Source: Clostridiales bacterium UBA6386 (GTDB lineage: Bacteria > Bacillota > Clostridia > Oscillospirales > Oscillospiraceae). Taken from it: 64,000 nt of DNA. The notes under the pieces were generated by a model. That model was not told the origin of the DNA. It saw only the letters and a list, made by a program, of their open reading frames with translations, and did no database searches. The stretch is from NCBI GenBank assembly GCA_002437585.1, contig DJQM01000003.1, positions 14,567 to 78,566 on the forward strand. The letters run 5' to 3'. A program made the position numbers and the translations under genes. Positions within the stretch are counted from its first letter, which is position 1. The number at the start of each line of letters is the position of its first letter. Positions 32,578 to 41,642 of this stretch are shown one piece after another.

Positions 32578-33159
32578 GTGGCTAAATCCCATACGGACGT
32601 TTCCAAAAGGGAGCGTTTGCGGACGATCCAGTGGGTCGTCACGGTCTTTTTCACAACCCTCGTGGTTTCTGGTCTGATCAGCCTGGTTTCCGACGAGGTC
32701 ATGGCCAGCAGCTCTCTTCCTGTAGCCTTTGGAATTCTGCTCTTTATTGTGCTGCTGGGCATTGTTTTTGACATCATCGGCATGGCGGTGGCCACTGCCG
32801 ACGAAAAGCCCTTCCATTCCATGGCCGCCCGGAAGGTGCCCGGTGCCCAGGAGGCCATCCGGCTTCTGCGCAACGCCGAGCGGGTCAGCTCCATCTGCAA
32901 CGATGTGGTGGGGGACATCTGCGGCGTTGTCTCCGGCAGCGCATCGGCAACCATCGCGGCTCTGATCCTGACCCATGTGGATACCGGCTGGCCCAGAGGA
33001 GTCTCCCTGGTCATGTCCTCGCTGGTGGCGGGGCTTACCGTGGGAGGAAAGGCCATCGGCAAGACCTTCGCGGTCAGCTCCTGCACCCAGATCGTGCATA
33101 TGGTGGGACGGATTCTGGGAGCCTGGAACCGGCTGAAGAAAAAGAAATCAAAACGTTAG
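32578..33159 (+). CDS. oapA: OLE-associated membrane protein OapA
   Basis: The 193-residue protein has at least three hydrophobic helices (~20-40, ~48-72, ~118-150), a conserved-looking loop ATADEKPFHSMAARKVPGAQ and basic ends (KSHTDVSKRER, RLKKKKSKR) suited to RNA binding. OapA anchors OLE RNA to the membrane and is distantly related to DUF21/CNNM-type Mg transport proteins. The GTG at 32578 follows TGAGGAGA. It lies directly after the OLE RNA and 3 bases before dxs. Confidence 0.87.
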   Translation: MAKSHTDVSKRERLRTIQWVVTVFFTTLVVSGLISLVSDEVMASSSLPVAFGILLFIVLLGIVFDIIGMAVATADEKPFHSMAARKVPGAQEAIRLLRNAERVSSICNDVVGDICGVVSGSASATIAALILTHVDTGWPRGVSLVMSSLVAGLTVGGKAIGKTFAVSSCTQIVHMVGRILGAWNRLKKKKSKR

Positions 33160-33162
33160 GTT

Positions 33163-35034
33163 GTGTCAGAATTGGACATTTTAGACAGAGTAAACAGCCA
33201 CGAGGATCTGCTGAAGCTCAGCGACAGCGAGCGAATCCAGCTGTGCGGCGAAATCCGGCAATTTCTGATTTCCAGCGTGGCCAAAACCGGCGGACATCTG
33301 GCGGGAAACCTGGGCGTGGTGGAGCTGAGCGTTGCCATCGAATTGGTATTTGATACGAATATTGACCGCTTGGTATTTGACGTGGGTCATCAGTCTTATG
33401 TGCATAAGCTGCTCACCGGCCGCCGGGCGGATTTTGCGCGTCTGCGGCAATATGGCGGTATTTCCGGCTTCCCCAAGCCGGAAGAAAGCGACACCGACGC
33501 CTTCATGGCGGGTCACGCCTCCAGCTCTGTGTCCATTGCGTTGGGCATGGCCAGAGCCAGAACCCTGCTTCAGGAAAATTATGACGTGGTGGCTCTCATC
33601 GGCGACGGGGCACTCACCGGCGGTATGGCCTACGAGGGGCTCAATGACGCGGCGGTCAGCGGCGAGCCCATGGTGATCATCGTCAACGACAACACCATGT
33701 CCATCGGCAAGAACGTAGGCGGCCTGTCCAGCCATCTGTCCCGGCTTCGCTCCAGTGACAACTATCTGGATGCCAAGCGAGCCTACCGGCGGTTTATGAA
33801 GAAAACCCCTCTGGGCAGTGCCATTTATAATTTCAGCAGCCGGGTGAAGAACAAGCTGAAGCGGCTTCTGCTGCCAACAACCATTTTTGAAAACATGGGC
33901 TTTACTTATCTGGGGCCGGCGGACGGACACGATCTGCCGGGACTGGTGTCCCTGCTGTCGTCTGCCCGGGATCTGCGGGAGCCGGTAGTCGTCCATGTGG
34001 TGACCCGGAAGGGCAAGGGCTATCCCTTTGCCGAAGAGGATCCGGCAAAATTCCACGGAATCGGAAAATTTGACCCGGAAACCGGCAAAAAGCTGGGTGC
34101 CAAGGAAACGACCTATTCCGACGGCTTCGGCACGACCCTACAGATACTGGCCAGGCAGGATAAGCGGGTGTGCGCCATCACCGCGGCCATGCCCGGAGGC
34201 ACGGGCCTGCTGGCCTTCCAGCGGGAATTCCCGAAGCGAACCTTCGATGTGGGCATTGCGGAGGAACACGCGGTGTCCATGGCTGGCGGACTTGCAAAAC
34301 AGGGCATGATCCCGGTGGTGACGCTGTATTCTACCTTCCTCCAGCGGGGCTTTGACCAGATCATGCAGGACACGGCACTGCTGCACCTGCATGTGGTGTT
34401 TGCCATCGACCGGGCAGGCCTGGTGGGGGACGACGGCCCTACCCATCATGGCGTGTTTGACATCGGCTTTTTGAAGCAGATGCCGGGAATGCGGATATTG
34501 AATCCGGCCAGCCTGGCAGAGCAGAAGGAAATGCTTTTCTGGGCGGTGGAGGACTACGACGGGCCGGTGGCCATCCGCTACCCCAGAGGTACCGAAGGCA
34601 GCTACAAGGATAGCTCCTGGCAGGGCGTGAATGGCAGACTGGTGCGGTGCCACCGGGAAGGGAAGGACGCTGCCCTGATTACTTACGGCTCTACCCTGGA
34701 CAATACCCTTGCGGCGGCCGATCAGTTGAAGAAGCAGGGGATCGAAGCTTCCGTGTTCCGGCTGCTCAGCGTGTGGCCGTTGCCGGCCGAAGAGCTGGCG
34801 GGGTGTCTGGGAGAAATCCCTCAGGCGGTCGTCATTGAGGAAACGGCCTCCGGCTCCGGAATTCAGGAGAGCCTGGGCTGGGCTTTGGGAGAACTTTTGC
34901 CGGGATGCCAGATCCATGGTATGGATCTGGGTCGGGACTTTGTGCCCCACGGTTCTCTGAAGGAGCTGTATCGGCAGTGCGGACTGGACAGCGATTCCAT
35001 TACCGCATATGTAAGGAAGGTGCTTGCCCGGTGA
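33163..35034 (+). CDS. dxs: 1-deoxy-D-xylulose-5-phosphate synthase
   Basis: The 623-residue protein is full length for Dxs and has the thiamine-diphosphate motif GDGALTGGMAYEGLN...NDN, the early GGHLAGNLG motif and the second-domain DRAGLVGDDGPTHHG. It condenses pyruvate and glyceraldehyde-3-phosphate in the first step of the MEP isoprenoid pathway. The GTG at 33163 starts 3 bases after the oapA stop with no strong ribosome site, so translation is probably coupled. It heads the dxs-tlyA-nadK-argR-recN block typical of Clostridia. Confidence 0.95.
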   Translation: MSELDILDRVNSHEDLLKLSDSERIQLCGEIRQFLISSVAKTGGHLAGNLGVVELSVAIELVFDTNIDRLVFDVGHQSYVHKLLTGRRADFARLRQYGGISGFPKPEESDTDAFMAGHASSSVSIALGMARARTLLQENYDVVALIGDGALTGGMAYEGLNDAAVSGEPMVIIVNDNTMSIGKNVGGLSSHLSRLRSSDNYLDAKRAYRRFMKKTPLGSAIYNFSSRVKNKLKRLLLPTTIFENMGFTYLGPADGHDLPGLVSLLSSARDLREPVVVHVVTRKGKGYPFAEEDPAKFHGIGKFDPETGKKLGAKETTYSDGFGTTLQILARQDKRVCAITAAMPGGTGLLAFQREFPKRTFDVGIAEEHAVSMAGGLAKQGMIPVVTLYSTFLQRGFDQIMQDTALLHLHVVFAIDRAGLVGDDGPTHHGVFDIGFLKQMPGMRILNPASLAEQKEMLFWAVEDYDGPVAIRYPRGTEGSYKDSSWQGVNGRLVRCHREGKDAALITYGSTLDNTLAAADQLKKQGIEASVFRLLSVWPLPAEELAGCLGEIPQAVVIEETASGSGIQESLGWALGELLPGCQIHGMDLGRDFVPHGSLKELYRQCGLDSDSITAYVRKVLAR

Positions 35035-35840
35035 AAGTGAAGAAACGACTGGATGTTCTGCTCACCGAGCAGGGCTATGCGGATACCCGCTCCAAGGCTC
35101 AGGCCATTATCATGAGCGGCCTGGTGTATGTCAACGGCCAGAAGGCGGACAAGCCAGGTGTTTCCTATGAGGAGACGGTGAGCCTGGAGGTGCGGGGGGC
35201 GGTGTGCCCCTACGTCAGCCGGGGCGGGCTGAAGCTGGAGAAGGCTCTGCGGGACTTTGGGGTCAAGCCTGAAGGCTATGTTTGCAGCGATTCCGGGGCA
35301 TCCACCGGGGGCTTTACGGACTGTTTGCTCCAGCAGGGGGCAAAAAAGGTCTTTGCCATTGACGTAGGCTACGGCCAGCTGGACTGGAAAATCCGCAGCG
35401 ATCCCCGGGTGGTGGTCATGGAACGGACGAACATCCGCTATGTGACCCCGGAGCAGCTGGGAGAGCCGCTGGATCTGTCCGTGGTGGACGTGAGCTTTAT
35501 TTCCCTGAAAATTGTTCTGCCTGTCATCAAGGCTCTTCTCAAGCCCACCGGCCAGGTACTCTGTCTGATCAAGCCCCAGTTTGAGGCCGGGAAGGAAAAG
35601 GTTGGCAAAAAGGGCGTCGTCCGGGAACCGGCCACCCACAAGGCGGTGCTGGACGGCTTTGTCGCGCTGGCGGACTCCCTGGGCTTCCGGATTCTGGGGC
35701 TGACCTTCTCCCCGGTGAAGGGACCGGAAGGAAATATTGAGTTTCTGGGTCATCTGAGCCTGGCAGATGTTTCCGGTATTCGTCCGGATACGGCTGCCGT
35801 TGTGGAGCAGGCACACAGGACGCTTGACAAGGGGGAATAA
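35031..35840 (+). CDS. TlyA/YqxC-family rRNA 2'-O-methyltransferase
   Basis: The 269-residue protein has an N-terminal S4 RNA-binding domain (RLDVLLTEQGYADTRSKAQA) and an FtsJ-like Rossmann methyltransferase domain with CSDSGASTGGFTDCLLQ and VDVSFISLK. TlyA relatives methylate ribosomal RNA cytidines; older annotations call it hemolysin A. The GTG at 35031 overlaps the dxs stop codon, so the genes are coupled. Confidence 0.92.
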   Translation: MKVKKRLDVLLTEQGYADTRSKAQAIIMSGLVYVNGQKADKPGVSYEETVSLEVRGAVCPYVSRGGLKLEKALRDFGVKPEGYVCSDSGASTGGFTDCLLQQGAKKVFAIDVGYGQLDWKIRSDPRVVVMERTNIRYVTPEQLGEPLDLSVVDVSFISLKIVLPVIKALLKPTGQVLCLIKPQFEAGKEKVGKKGVVREPATHKAVLDGFVALADSLGFRILGLTFSPVKGPEGNIEFLGHLSLADVSGIRPDTAAVVEQAHRTLDKGE

Positions 35841-35843
35841 GAA

Positions 35844-36704
35844 GTGAAAAATGTGATTCTTACTCCCAACCCTTACCGGGACAAGAATTTTCAGACCGTC
35901 CGGGAGGCGGCGAAAATTCTGAAGGAGGCCGGGGTCAATACCCGGATCTGTCTGCCCTTTGAGGTGGATCGCTCCTACGAGCTTCCGAGAGACTTGCGGT
36001 TTTCCCGGCTGGATCGGGAGCTTCCCAACGCGGAAATGGTGATCTGCTTCGGCGGCGACGGCACCATTTTGCACATGGCCAAGGCCGCTACCCGGAAGGG
36101 AATCCCCATTCTGGGGGTGAACATCGGCACCATGGGCTTTATGGCAGAGCTGGAAAGCATGGAGCTGGACAGGCTGACCAAGGTTGCCCGGGGGGAATAC
36201 ACTCTGGACAGCCGGATGATGCTGGATGTGACCGTCCAGCGGGAGCGGGACATTCTGTTCCATGACATTTGCCTGAATGACGTGGTAGTGACCAAAGGAG
36301 CCGTAGCCCGGATTGTCCATCTGTGCGTCAAATGCGACGGGGTTACTGCCATGGAGTTCGGCGGCGACGGCGTGGTGGTCTCCACCCCCACCGGCTCTAC
36401 GGCCTACAGCTATTCCGCCGGAGGCCCCATTGTGGAGCCGGAAGCGAAAAATATCATTATCACCCCCATCTGTGCCCACGAGATCGGAAGCCGGTGCATT
36501 GTGGCCTCCGATAAGCGCATTGTCAGCGTGGAGCAGGTGCTCAACGCCCGGCGCAACGCCTATCTGTCCGTGGACGGCGGACGAGCCGTGCGGCTGAATA
36601 TGGGGGATGTGGTTACCGTCCGGAAGTCTCATCTGGAGACCCGGCTGGCGCGATTGAAGGATCGGAGCTTCTACGATGTGGTCAGCTCCAAGTTCAGCAA
36701 GTGA
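35844..36704 (+). CDS. nadK: NAD kinase
   Basis: The 286-residue protein has the NAD kinase GGDGT motif (CFGGDGTILHMAKA), the NDVVV motif near the middle and the glycine-rich DGVVVSTPTGSTAYSYSAGG. It phosphorylates NAD to NADP. It starts with GTG 3 bases after the tlyA stop. Confidence 0.95.
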   Translation: MKNVILTPNPYRDKNFQTVREAAKILKEAGVNTRICLPFEVDRSYELPRDLRFSRLDRELPNAEMVICFGGDGTILHMAKAATRKGIPILGVNIGTMGFMAELESMELDRLTKVARGEYTLDSRMMLDVTVQRERDILFHDICLNDVVVTKGAVARIVHLCVKCDGVTAMEFGGDGVVVSTPTGSTAYSYSAGGPIVEPEAKNIIITPICAHEIGSRCIVASDKRIVSVEQVLNARRNAYLSVDGGRAVRLNMGDVVTVRKSHLETRLARLKDRSFYDVVSSKFSK

Positions 36705-36719
36705 GAAAGGGGAAGGGCA

Positions 36720-37172
36720 GTGAAATCCAAACGACAGGCGAAGATCATGGAAATCATCTCTACCACCAATGTGGAGACCCAGGAGCAGCTTTTGCAGGCT
36801 CTGCGGGACGCGGGCTTCAACAGCACCCAGGCTACCATTTCCCGGGACATCAAGGAGCTGCGGATCATCAAGGAGCTGACAAGCTTCGGAACCTACCACT
36901 ACACGGCGGCGGCCAGAGAGGTGCCTGGCACCTTTTCGGGAAGGCTCAATACCATTTTCCGGGAGTGCGTTACCAGCTTTGACTATGCCCAGAATATCAT
37001 CGTCATTCACACCCTGCCGGGTCTTGCCAACGCGGCGGCCTCGGCGTTGGATACCATGAGCCGGAGTGTGGTGCTGGGCAGTATCGCCGGTGACGACACG
37101 GTGATGGTCATCATGCGGGACACCAATGCGGCGGCTGCCTTCTGCGGAGAAATCCGGAACCTGCTGAACTGA
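36720..37172 (+). CDS. argR: Arginine repressor ArgR
   Basis: The 150-residue protein has the ArgR winged helix (RQAKIMEIISTTNVETQEQL, then STQATISRDIKELRI) and the C-terminal hexamerisation and arginine-binding domain (IAGDDTVMVIMRD). In this conserved neighbourhood (recN-argR) it is often called AhrC. GTG start at 36720 follows GAAAGGGGAAGGG. Confidence 0.94.
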   Translation: MKSKRQAKIMEIISTTNVETQEQLLQALRDAGFNSTQATISRDIKELRIIKELTSFGTYHYTAAAREVPGTFSGRLNTIFRECVTSFDYAQNIIVIHTLPGLANAAASALDTMSRSVVLGSIAGDDTVMVIMRDTNAAAAFCGEIRNLLN

Positions 37173-37188
37173 GGAAGGGGGGTTAGCC

Positions 37189-38838
37189 GTGCTGAGCTTA
37201 CTGCACATCGAGAATATCGCGGTCATCGAGTGCGCGGACATTTCCTTTGACCGGGGCTTCAACGTCCTCACCGGCGAGACCGGCGCGGGCAAATCCATTG
37301 TCATCGACGCCATTTCCGCCATCCTGGGCGAGCGGGCTTACCGGGATATGATCCGCACGGGCACCGAGCGGGCCAGTGTCCGGGCGGTGTTTACAAATGT
37401 GCCGGAATTTCCCTGGTTTGCGGAAAACGGGGTGGAATATGACCCGGAGACGGTGATTTCCCGGGAAATCCATCTGGACGGGAAAAATATCTGCCGGGTC
37501 AACGGGACGCTTGTGAACGTGACGAGCCTTCACAAGCTGGGCATTCAGCTGATCAACATCCACGGCCAGCATGATTCCGCGGCACTGTTTGACGAGGAAA
37601 ATCACCTGGCCTTCCTGGATGCCTTCGCCGACAACGACGATTTGCGGGCGGCTTACATCGAACGCTATGAGGCGGTAACGAAGCTGCGCCGGGAAATCAG
37701 TGCCCTGACCATGGACGAGGGCGAGAAGCTTCGCCGGATGGAGAATCTCAAATACCAGATCGCCGAAATTGAGAAGGCGGAGCTGGAGCCCGGAGAGGAT
37801 GACCGGCTGGAAGAGCGGCGGAAGGTGCTGCAAAACGCGGAAAAGCTGAGCAACGGCATGGAAACCGCCGTGGAGTGTCTCTACGGTGGAGACGATTCCG
37901 ACGGGGCCTCCGGGCTGCTTGCCCAGGCGGAGTACGCCTTGGCACGGCTGTCCCGGTTCAGCGACAGCTTCGCGGCACTCCATGACCGGGTGGCGGATCT
38001 GATGTATCAGGTTCAGGACGCGGCGGAGGAGGTCCGGGATGCCAGGGACAGCCTGAGCTATTCCGCTGACGAGCTGGAGCAAATTGAGTCCCGGTTGGAC
38101 GTGATCCACAAGCTCCGCAGAAAATATGGCACCACCTGCGAGGATATCCTGGAATACCTGGACAAGGCGAAAAAAGAGCTGGACGAGATCGAATTTGCCG
38201 ACGATAAGCTGGAGCGGCTGAAAAAGAATCTGAAAAAGGCGGAAATGGAAGCCTGGGATGAAGCGGGTGCCCTCCGGGAAAACCGGAAGCAGGCGGCGGA
38301 GAATATGTCCAAGCGGATTCTTTCCGAGCTTGCCCAGCTGGATATGCCAAGGGTGCGGTTTGACTGCCGGTTCACGGAAACGGAGCTGACGGCCAGTGGC
38401 GCGGACACGGTGGCCTTCTACATGTCCGCCAACGCAGGCGAAGCTTTGAAGCCCCTGAGCCGGGTTGCCTCCGGCGGTGAGCTGGCGCGGATCATGCTGG
38501 CCATGAAGAATGTGCTGGCGGAAAAGGATCAGGTGGCGACCCTGATTTTCGACGAGGTGGACACCGGCGTGTCCGGCAGAGCCGCCCAGAAGGTAGCGGA
38601 GAAGCTGAGAAGCGTGGCCGCCCACAAGCAGGTGCTCTGCGTGACCCATCTGCCCCAGCTGGCGGCTCTGGCCGATACCCATCTGCTCATCGCCAAGACC
38701 GAGCGGGACGGGCGTACCTACACCTCCGTGACCCCCTTGGACACCGAGGGCAGAAAGCGGGAGCTGGCCCGGATCATCGGCGGCACGAATATTACCGAAA
38801 CCACCCTGAAAAGCGCGGAGGAAATGCTTCGGGGCTAA
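37189..38838 (+). CDS. recN: DNA repair protein RecN
   Basis: The 549-residue SMC-like ATPase has Walker A GETGAGKS (~26-33), a central coiled coil (~150-370, e.g. EKAELEPGEDDRLEERRKV), the signature VASGGELARIMLAMK and Walker B TLIFDEVDTGVSG. It acts in double-strand break repair. The GTG start at 37189 follows GGAAGGGGGG. Confidence 0.95.
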   Translation: MLSLLHIENIAVIECADISFDRGFNVLTGETGAGKSIVIDAISAILGERAYRDMIRTGTERASVRAVFTNVPEFPWFAENGVEYDPETVISREIHLDGKNICRVNGTLVNVTSLHKLGIQLINIHGQHDSAALFDEENHLAFLDAFADNDDLRAAYIERYEAVTKLRREISALTMDEGEKLRRMENLKYQIAEIEKAELEPGEDDRLEERRKVLQNAEKLSNGMETAVECLYGGDDSDGASGLLAQAEYALARLSRFSDSFAALHDRVADLMYQVQDAAEEVRDARDSLSYSADELEQIESRLDVIHKLRRKYGTTCEDILEYLDKAKKELDEIEFADDKLERLKKNLKKAEMEAWDEAGALRENRKQAAENMSKRILSELAQLDMPRVRFDCRFTETELTASGADTVAFYMSANAGEALKPLSRVASGGELARIMLAMKNVLAEKDQVATLIFDEVDTGVSGRAAQKVAEKLRSVAAHKQVLCVTHLPQLAALADTHLLIAKTERDGRTYTSVTPLDTEGRKRELARIIGGTNITETTLKSAEEMLRG

Positions 38839-38847
38839 AAAATCTTC

Positions 38848-38876
38848 TTGACAAACCTGTGCTTCTTTGCTAGGAT
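38848..38876 (+). promoter_or_regulatory. Promoter of the tyrS T-box transcript
   Basis: TTGACA (38848-38853) and TAGGAT (38871-38876) with a 17-bp spacer, starting 10 bases after recN. Confidence 0.8.
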
Positions 38877-38883
38877 AACACCG

Positions 38884-39137
38884 TTAACACGCTGATGGGA
38901 AACAGTAGGCTCGGAAGAATTTTCAGAGAGCTGCCGCTTGGTGCGAGGCAGTGGATTCCCCGATGCCCAAATACCTCCCGGAGTGGCTTCCCTGAACAAG
39001 AGTAGGGGGAGACGGGTACGCCCGATATCGCGAAGGCCGTTACTGGACGGCGTGAGGGAGAATGCCGTGAGGATTCTCCAAACTGAGGTGGTACCGCGGA
39101 ATTTTTCGCCCTCTGTCATTTTGACAGAGGGCGATTT
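38884..39137 (+). ncRNA. T-box riboswitch leader of tyrS
   Basis: The leader ends with the T-box TGAGGTGGTACCGCGG (39084-39099) and a terminator (CGCCCTCTGTCA / TGACAGAGGGCG, 39107-39133, then ATTTT). Stem I contains a TAC triplet (in AAATACCTCC) that could be the tyrosine specifier. Uncharged tRNA-Tyr pairing with the specifier and T-box would prevent termination. Confidence 0.9.
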
Positions 39138-39150
39138 TGGAGGTTAGAAA

Positions 39151-40374
39151 ATGAAAGTATATGACGAGCTGGTCGCCCGGGGGCTGATTGCCCAGGTGAC
39201 GAACGAGGAAGAGATCCGGGAAATGATCGACAACGGCAAGGCCGTGTTCTATATCGGCTTTGACCCCACCGCCGACTCCCTGCATGTGGGTCACTTCATG
39301 GCTCTGTGCCTGATGAAGCGGCTGCAGATGGCGGGAAACCGCCCCATCGCCCTCATCGGCGGCGGCACGGCCATGATCGGCGACCCCTCCGGCCGGACGG
39401 ACATGCGTTCCATGATGACCCAGGAAACCATTGCGCACAACTGCGAGTGCTTCAAAAAGCAGATGGAGCGGTTCATCGAGTTCGGCGAGGGCAAGGCCAT
39501 GATGGTCAACAACGCCGACTGGCTGCTGAACCTGAATTACATTGACTTCATCCGGGACATCGGCGCCTGCTTCTCCGTGAACAACATGCTCCGGGCGGAG
39601 TGCTTCAAGCAGCGGATGGAGAAGGGTCTGAGCTTCCTGGAGTTCAACTACATGCCCATGCAGTCCTACGACTTCTACTACCTGTACCAGCACTACGGCT
39701 GCAACATGCAGTTCGGCGGCAACGACCAGTGGAGCAACATGCTGGGCGGCACGGAGCTCATCCGCCGGAAGCTGGGCAAGGATGCCCACGCCATGACCAT
39801 CACCCTGCTTCTCAACTCCGAGGGCAAGAAGATGGGCAAGACTGCCAAGGGCGCGGTGTGGCTGGATCCCAACAAGACCTCTCCCTTTGAATTCTACCAG
39901 TACTGGCGCAACATAGAGGATGCGGACGTGCTCAAGTGCATCCGGATGCTGACCTTCCTGCCCCTGGAGCAGATCGACGCCATGGCGGACTGGAAGGACG
40001 CCCAGCTGAACACCGCCAAGGAAATTCTCGCCTACGAGCTGACCAAGCTGGTGCATGGCGAGGCCGAGGCAGATAAGGCTCAGGCGGCGGCCAAGGCTCT
40101 GTTTGTAGGCGGCGGCGATGATGCCAATATGCCCACCACGGAAATCACCGCCGACAAGCTGGTAGACGGCAAAATCGGCATTCTGAATCTGATGGTGGCC
40201 TGCGGTCTGGCACCGTCTAACAAGCAGGCCCGGCAGCTGGTGGAGCAGGGTGGCGTTCTGGTGAACGACGAGAAGGTACCCTCCGCTCAGTTTGCGGTGA
40301 CGGAGGAAATGCTCAAGGCGGGCGTGAAGATCCGTAAGGGCAAGAAGGTCTTCCATAAGGCCGTGCTGGCCTGA
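39151..40374 (+). CDS. tyrS: Tyrosyl-tRNA synthetase
   Basis: The 407-residue class I synthetase has the HIGH-like motif HVGHFMAL, the KMSKS-like motif KMGKTAKG and a C-terminal S4-like RNA-binding domain ([21 protein letters not shown]). Gly-Lys-Thr in place of strict KMSKS is seen in the TyrZ-like subfamily. It is expressed from the T-box leader just upstream, with GGAGG 8 bases before the ATG. Confidence 0.95.
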   Translation: MKVYDELVARGLIAQVTNEEEIREMIDNGKAVFYIGFDPTADSLHVGHFMALCLMKRLQMAGNRPIALIGGGTAMIGDPSGRTDMRSMMTQETIAHNCECFKKQMERFIEFGEGKAMMVNNADWLLNLNYIDFIRDIGACFSVNNMLRAECFKQRMEKGLSFLEFNYMPMQSYDFYYLYQHYGCNMQFGGNDQWSNMLGGTELIRRKLGKDAHAMTITLLLNSEGKKMGKTAKGAVWLDPNKTSPFEFYQYWRNIEDADVLKCIRMLTFLPLEQIDAMADWKDAQLNTAKEILAYELTKLVHGEAEADKAQAAAKALFVGGGDDANMPTTEITADKLVDGKIGILNLMVACGLAPSNKQARQLVEQGGVLVNDEKVPSAQFAVTEEMLKAGVKIRKGKKVFHKAVLA

Positions 40375-40387
40375 TTGGATGGAATCA

Positions 40388-40415
40388 GGAGCTTTCCCGA
40401 TAGGGAGAGCTCCTG
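40388..40415 (+). other. Hairpin after tyrS
   Basis: AGGAGCT and AGCTCCT flank TTTCCCGATAGGGAG. It lies 14 bases after the tyrS stop but has no T run. The remaining intergenic sequence to 40615 shows nothing I can name. Confidence 0.4.
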
Positions 40416-40615
40416 CATGTGTCAAAAAGTGCATGTCATACCGAAAAGGGAAGTGACTGCGGAAATCTGCCTGCCTGAAAGTTCCGTGAATTGCCGGATG
40501 ATCGAAAAGCGAAGTTTTTGGGAAGGGGTTGTGACCGGCGATAATTTCTGGAGGGGATCACGCCAACGATATCACATTCCCGGGGTTTACAATGACAGGA
40601 TTTTTCAAGAGGCTG

Positions 40616-40642
40616 AACCCGCTCGTCAGGAGCGGGTTTTCT
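40616..40642. terminator. Bidirectional terminator between tyrS and the EamA gene
   Basis: AACCCGCTC / GAGCGGGTT stem with a 5-base loop and TTTTCTTTC on the plus side. It overlaps the last codons of the leftward transporter gene. Confidence 0.75.
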
Positions 40643-41531
40643 TTCTCAAGAAAACATCAGCGGGAAGCTGAGAGAGGATCACCGCGGCAAAAACGAGGAT
40701 GCAGCCGCAGATTTCCCAGGACGCCATCCGCTCGTTCAGCAGCCACCAGCCCCCCAAGGCAGCAAAGACCGATTCCATACTCATAATCAGAGACGCGGTG
40801 GTGGGCTCCAGGGATTTCTGCCCCACCACTTGCAGGGTGTAGGCAACGCCCATGGACAAAACACCTGAGAAGCACAGCGGCTTCCAGCAGGCGAGAATCA
40901 CGGGAAGGTCAACGATTTCCGTCAGGAGCATGAAAGGAACGGACAGCACCGAGGTCACCAGGGCTTCCAGGCAGGTTACACGCAGACTGTCCAGGTTTCC
41001 CGCGAACCGGTCGATGCAGCGAATCTGGACGGAGAAGGCGACGGCACAGCCCATCAGGAACAAATCCCCTTTGTTGATGCCGGAGGTTCCTACACAGCTG
41101 AGAAGGTATAGCCCGAGAACCGCCAGTGCCACGCTCAGCAGGATGGTTTTGGGCAGTTTTTCCCCCTTGAAGACACCTAAGATGGGTACCCAGACAATGT
41201 ACATGGCGGTCAGAAAGCCCGCTTTCCCCGCATCGGTATAAACAAGGCCAATCTGCTGAAGGCTGGAGGCCACAAACAGAGCCAGGCCGCAGATCAGGCC
41301 AACCTTCCAAAGCTCCGGATTCTTCCATTTTGCGAAAGATTCCCGGGGGTTATGCTCCATTACAAAAGAGCACAAAAACAGGAAGATGACCGCCAGAGCG
41401 CATCGGATGGCCTGGAAGGTAAAGGGGCCGATGGAGTCCATACCCACGCTTTGGGCAATAAAGCCAAAGCCCCAGATTGTGGTCGTCAGCAGCAGAAGGA
41501 TGCTGCCCTGTAATTTCTTTTTCATATTCAT
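40626..41531 (-). CDS. EamA/DMT-family transporter
   Basis: The ~301-residue membrane protein has about ten hydrophobic helices in two EamA repeats (GSILLLLTTTIWGFGFIAQS; then GVAYTLQVVGQKSLEPTTAS, typical of the C-terminal repeat). Members of the drug/metabolite transporter superfamily export small metabolites or amino acids; the substrate is unknown. Two ATGs (41531, 41525) are possible with a weak GGTG site; the first is used. Confidence 0.9.
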   Translation of the reverse strand: MNMKKKLQGSILLLLTTTIWGFGFIAQSVGMDSIGPFTFQAIRCALAVIFLFLCSFVMEHNPRESFAKWKNPELWKVGLICGLALFVASSLQQIGLVYTDAGKAGFLTAMYIVWVPILGVFKGEKLPKTILLSVALAVLGLYLLSCVGTSGINKGDLFLMGCAVAFSVQIRCIDRFAGNLDSLRVTCLEALVTSVLSVPFMLLTEIVDLPVILACWKPLCFSGVLSMGVAYTLQVVGQKSLEPTTASLIMSMESVFAALGGWWLLNERMASWEICGCILVFAAVILSQLPADVFLRKKTRS

Positions 41532-41577
41532 CACCGGTGCATACTTTAGCATAATTTGGAAAAGAAAGCAAGCGGCG

Positions 41578-41606
41578 TTGCATTTATTTACAAAAAGTGG
41601 TATAAT
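41578..41606 (+). promoter_or_regulatory. Promoter of pepF
   Basis: TTGCAT (41578-41583) and consensus TATAAT (41601-41606) with a 17-bp spacer, 37 bases before the ATG. Confidence 0.75.
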
Positions 41607-41642
41607 ACTGTCAATTACCAAAACCAATCAGGAGGCGGATTT

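Noticed and set aside
34863..37322. 819-codon leftward frame across dxs-tlyA-nadK-argR
   Set aside because: It is antisense to four motif-complete core genes and reads as low-information shadow sequence.
40375..40671. 98-codon frame directly after tyrS
   Set aside because: It starts in the intergenic hairpin region without a ribosome site and runs through the terminator and the end of the EamA gene.
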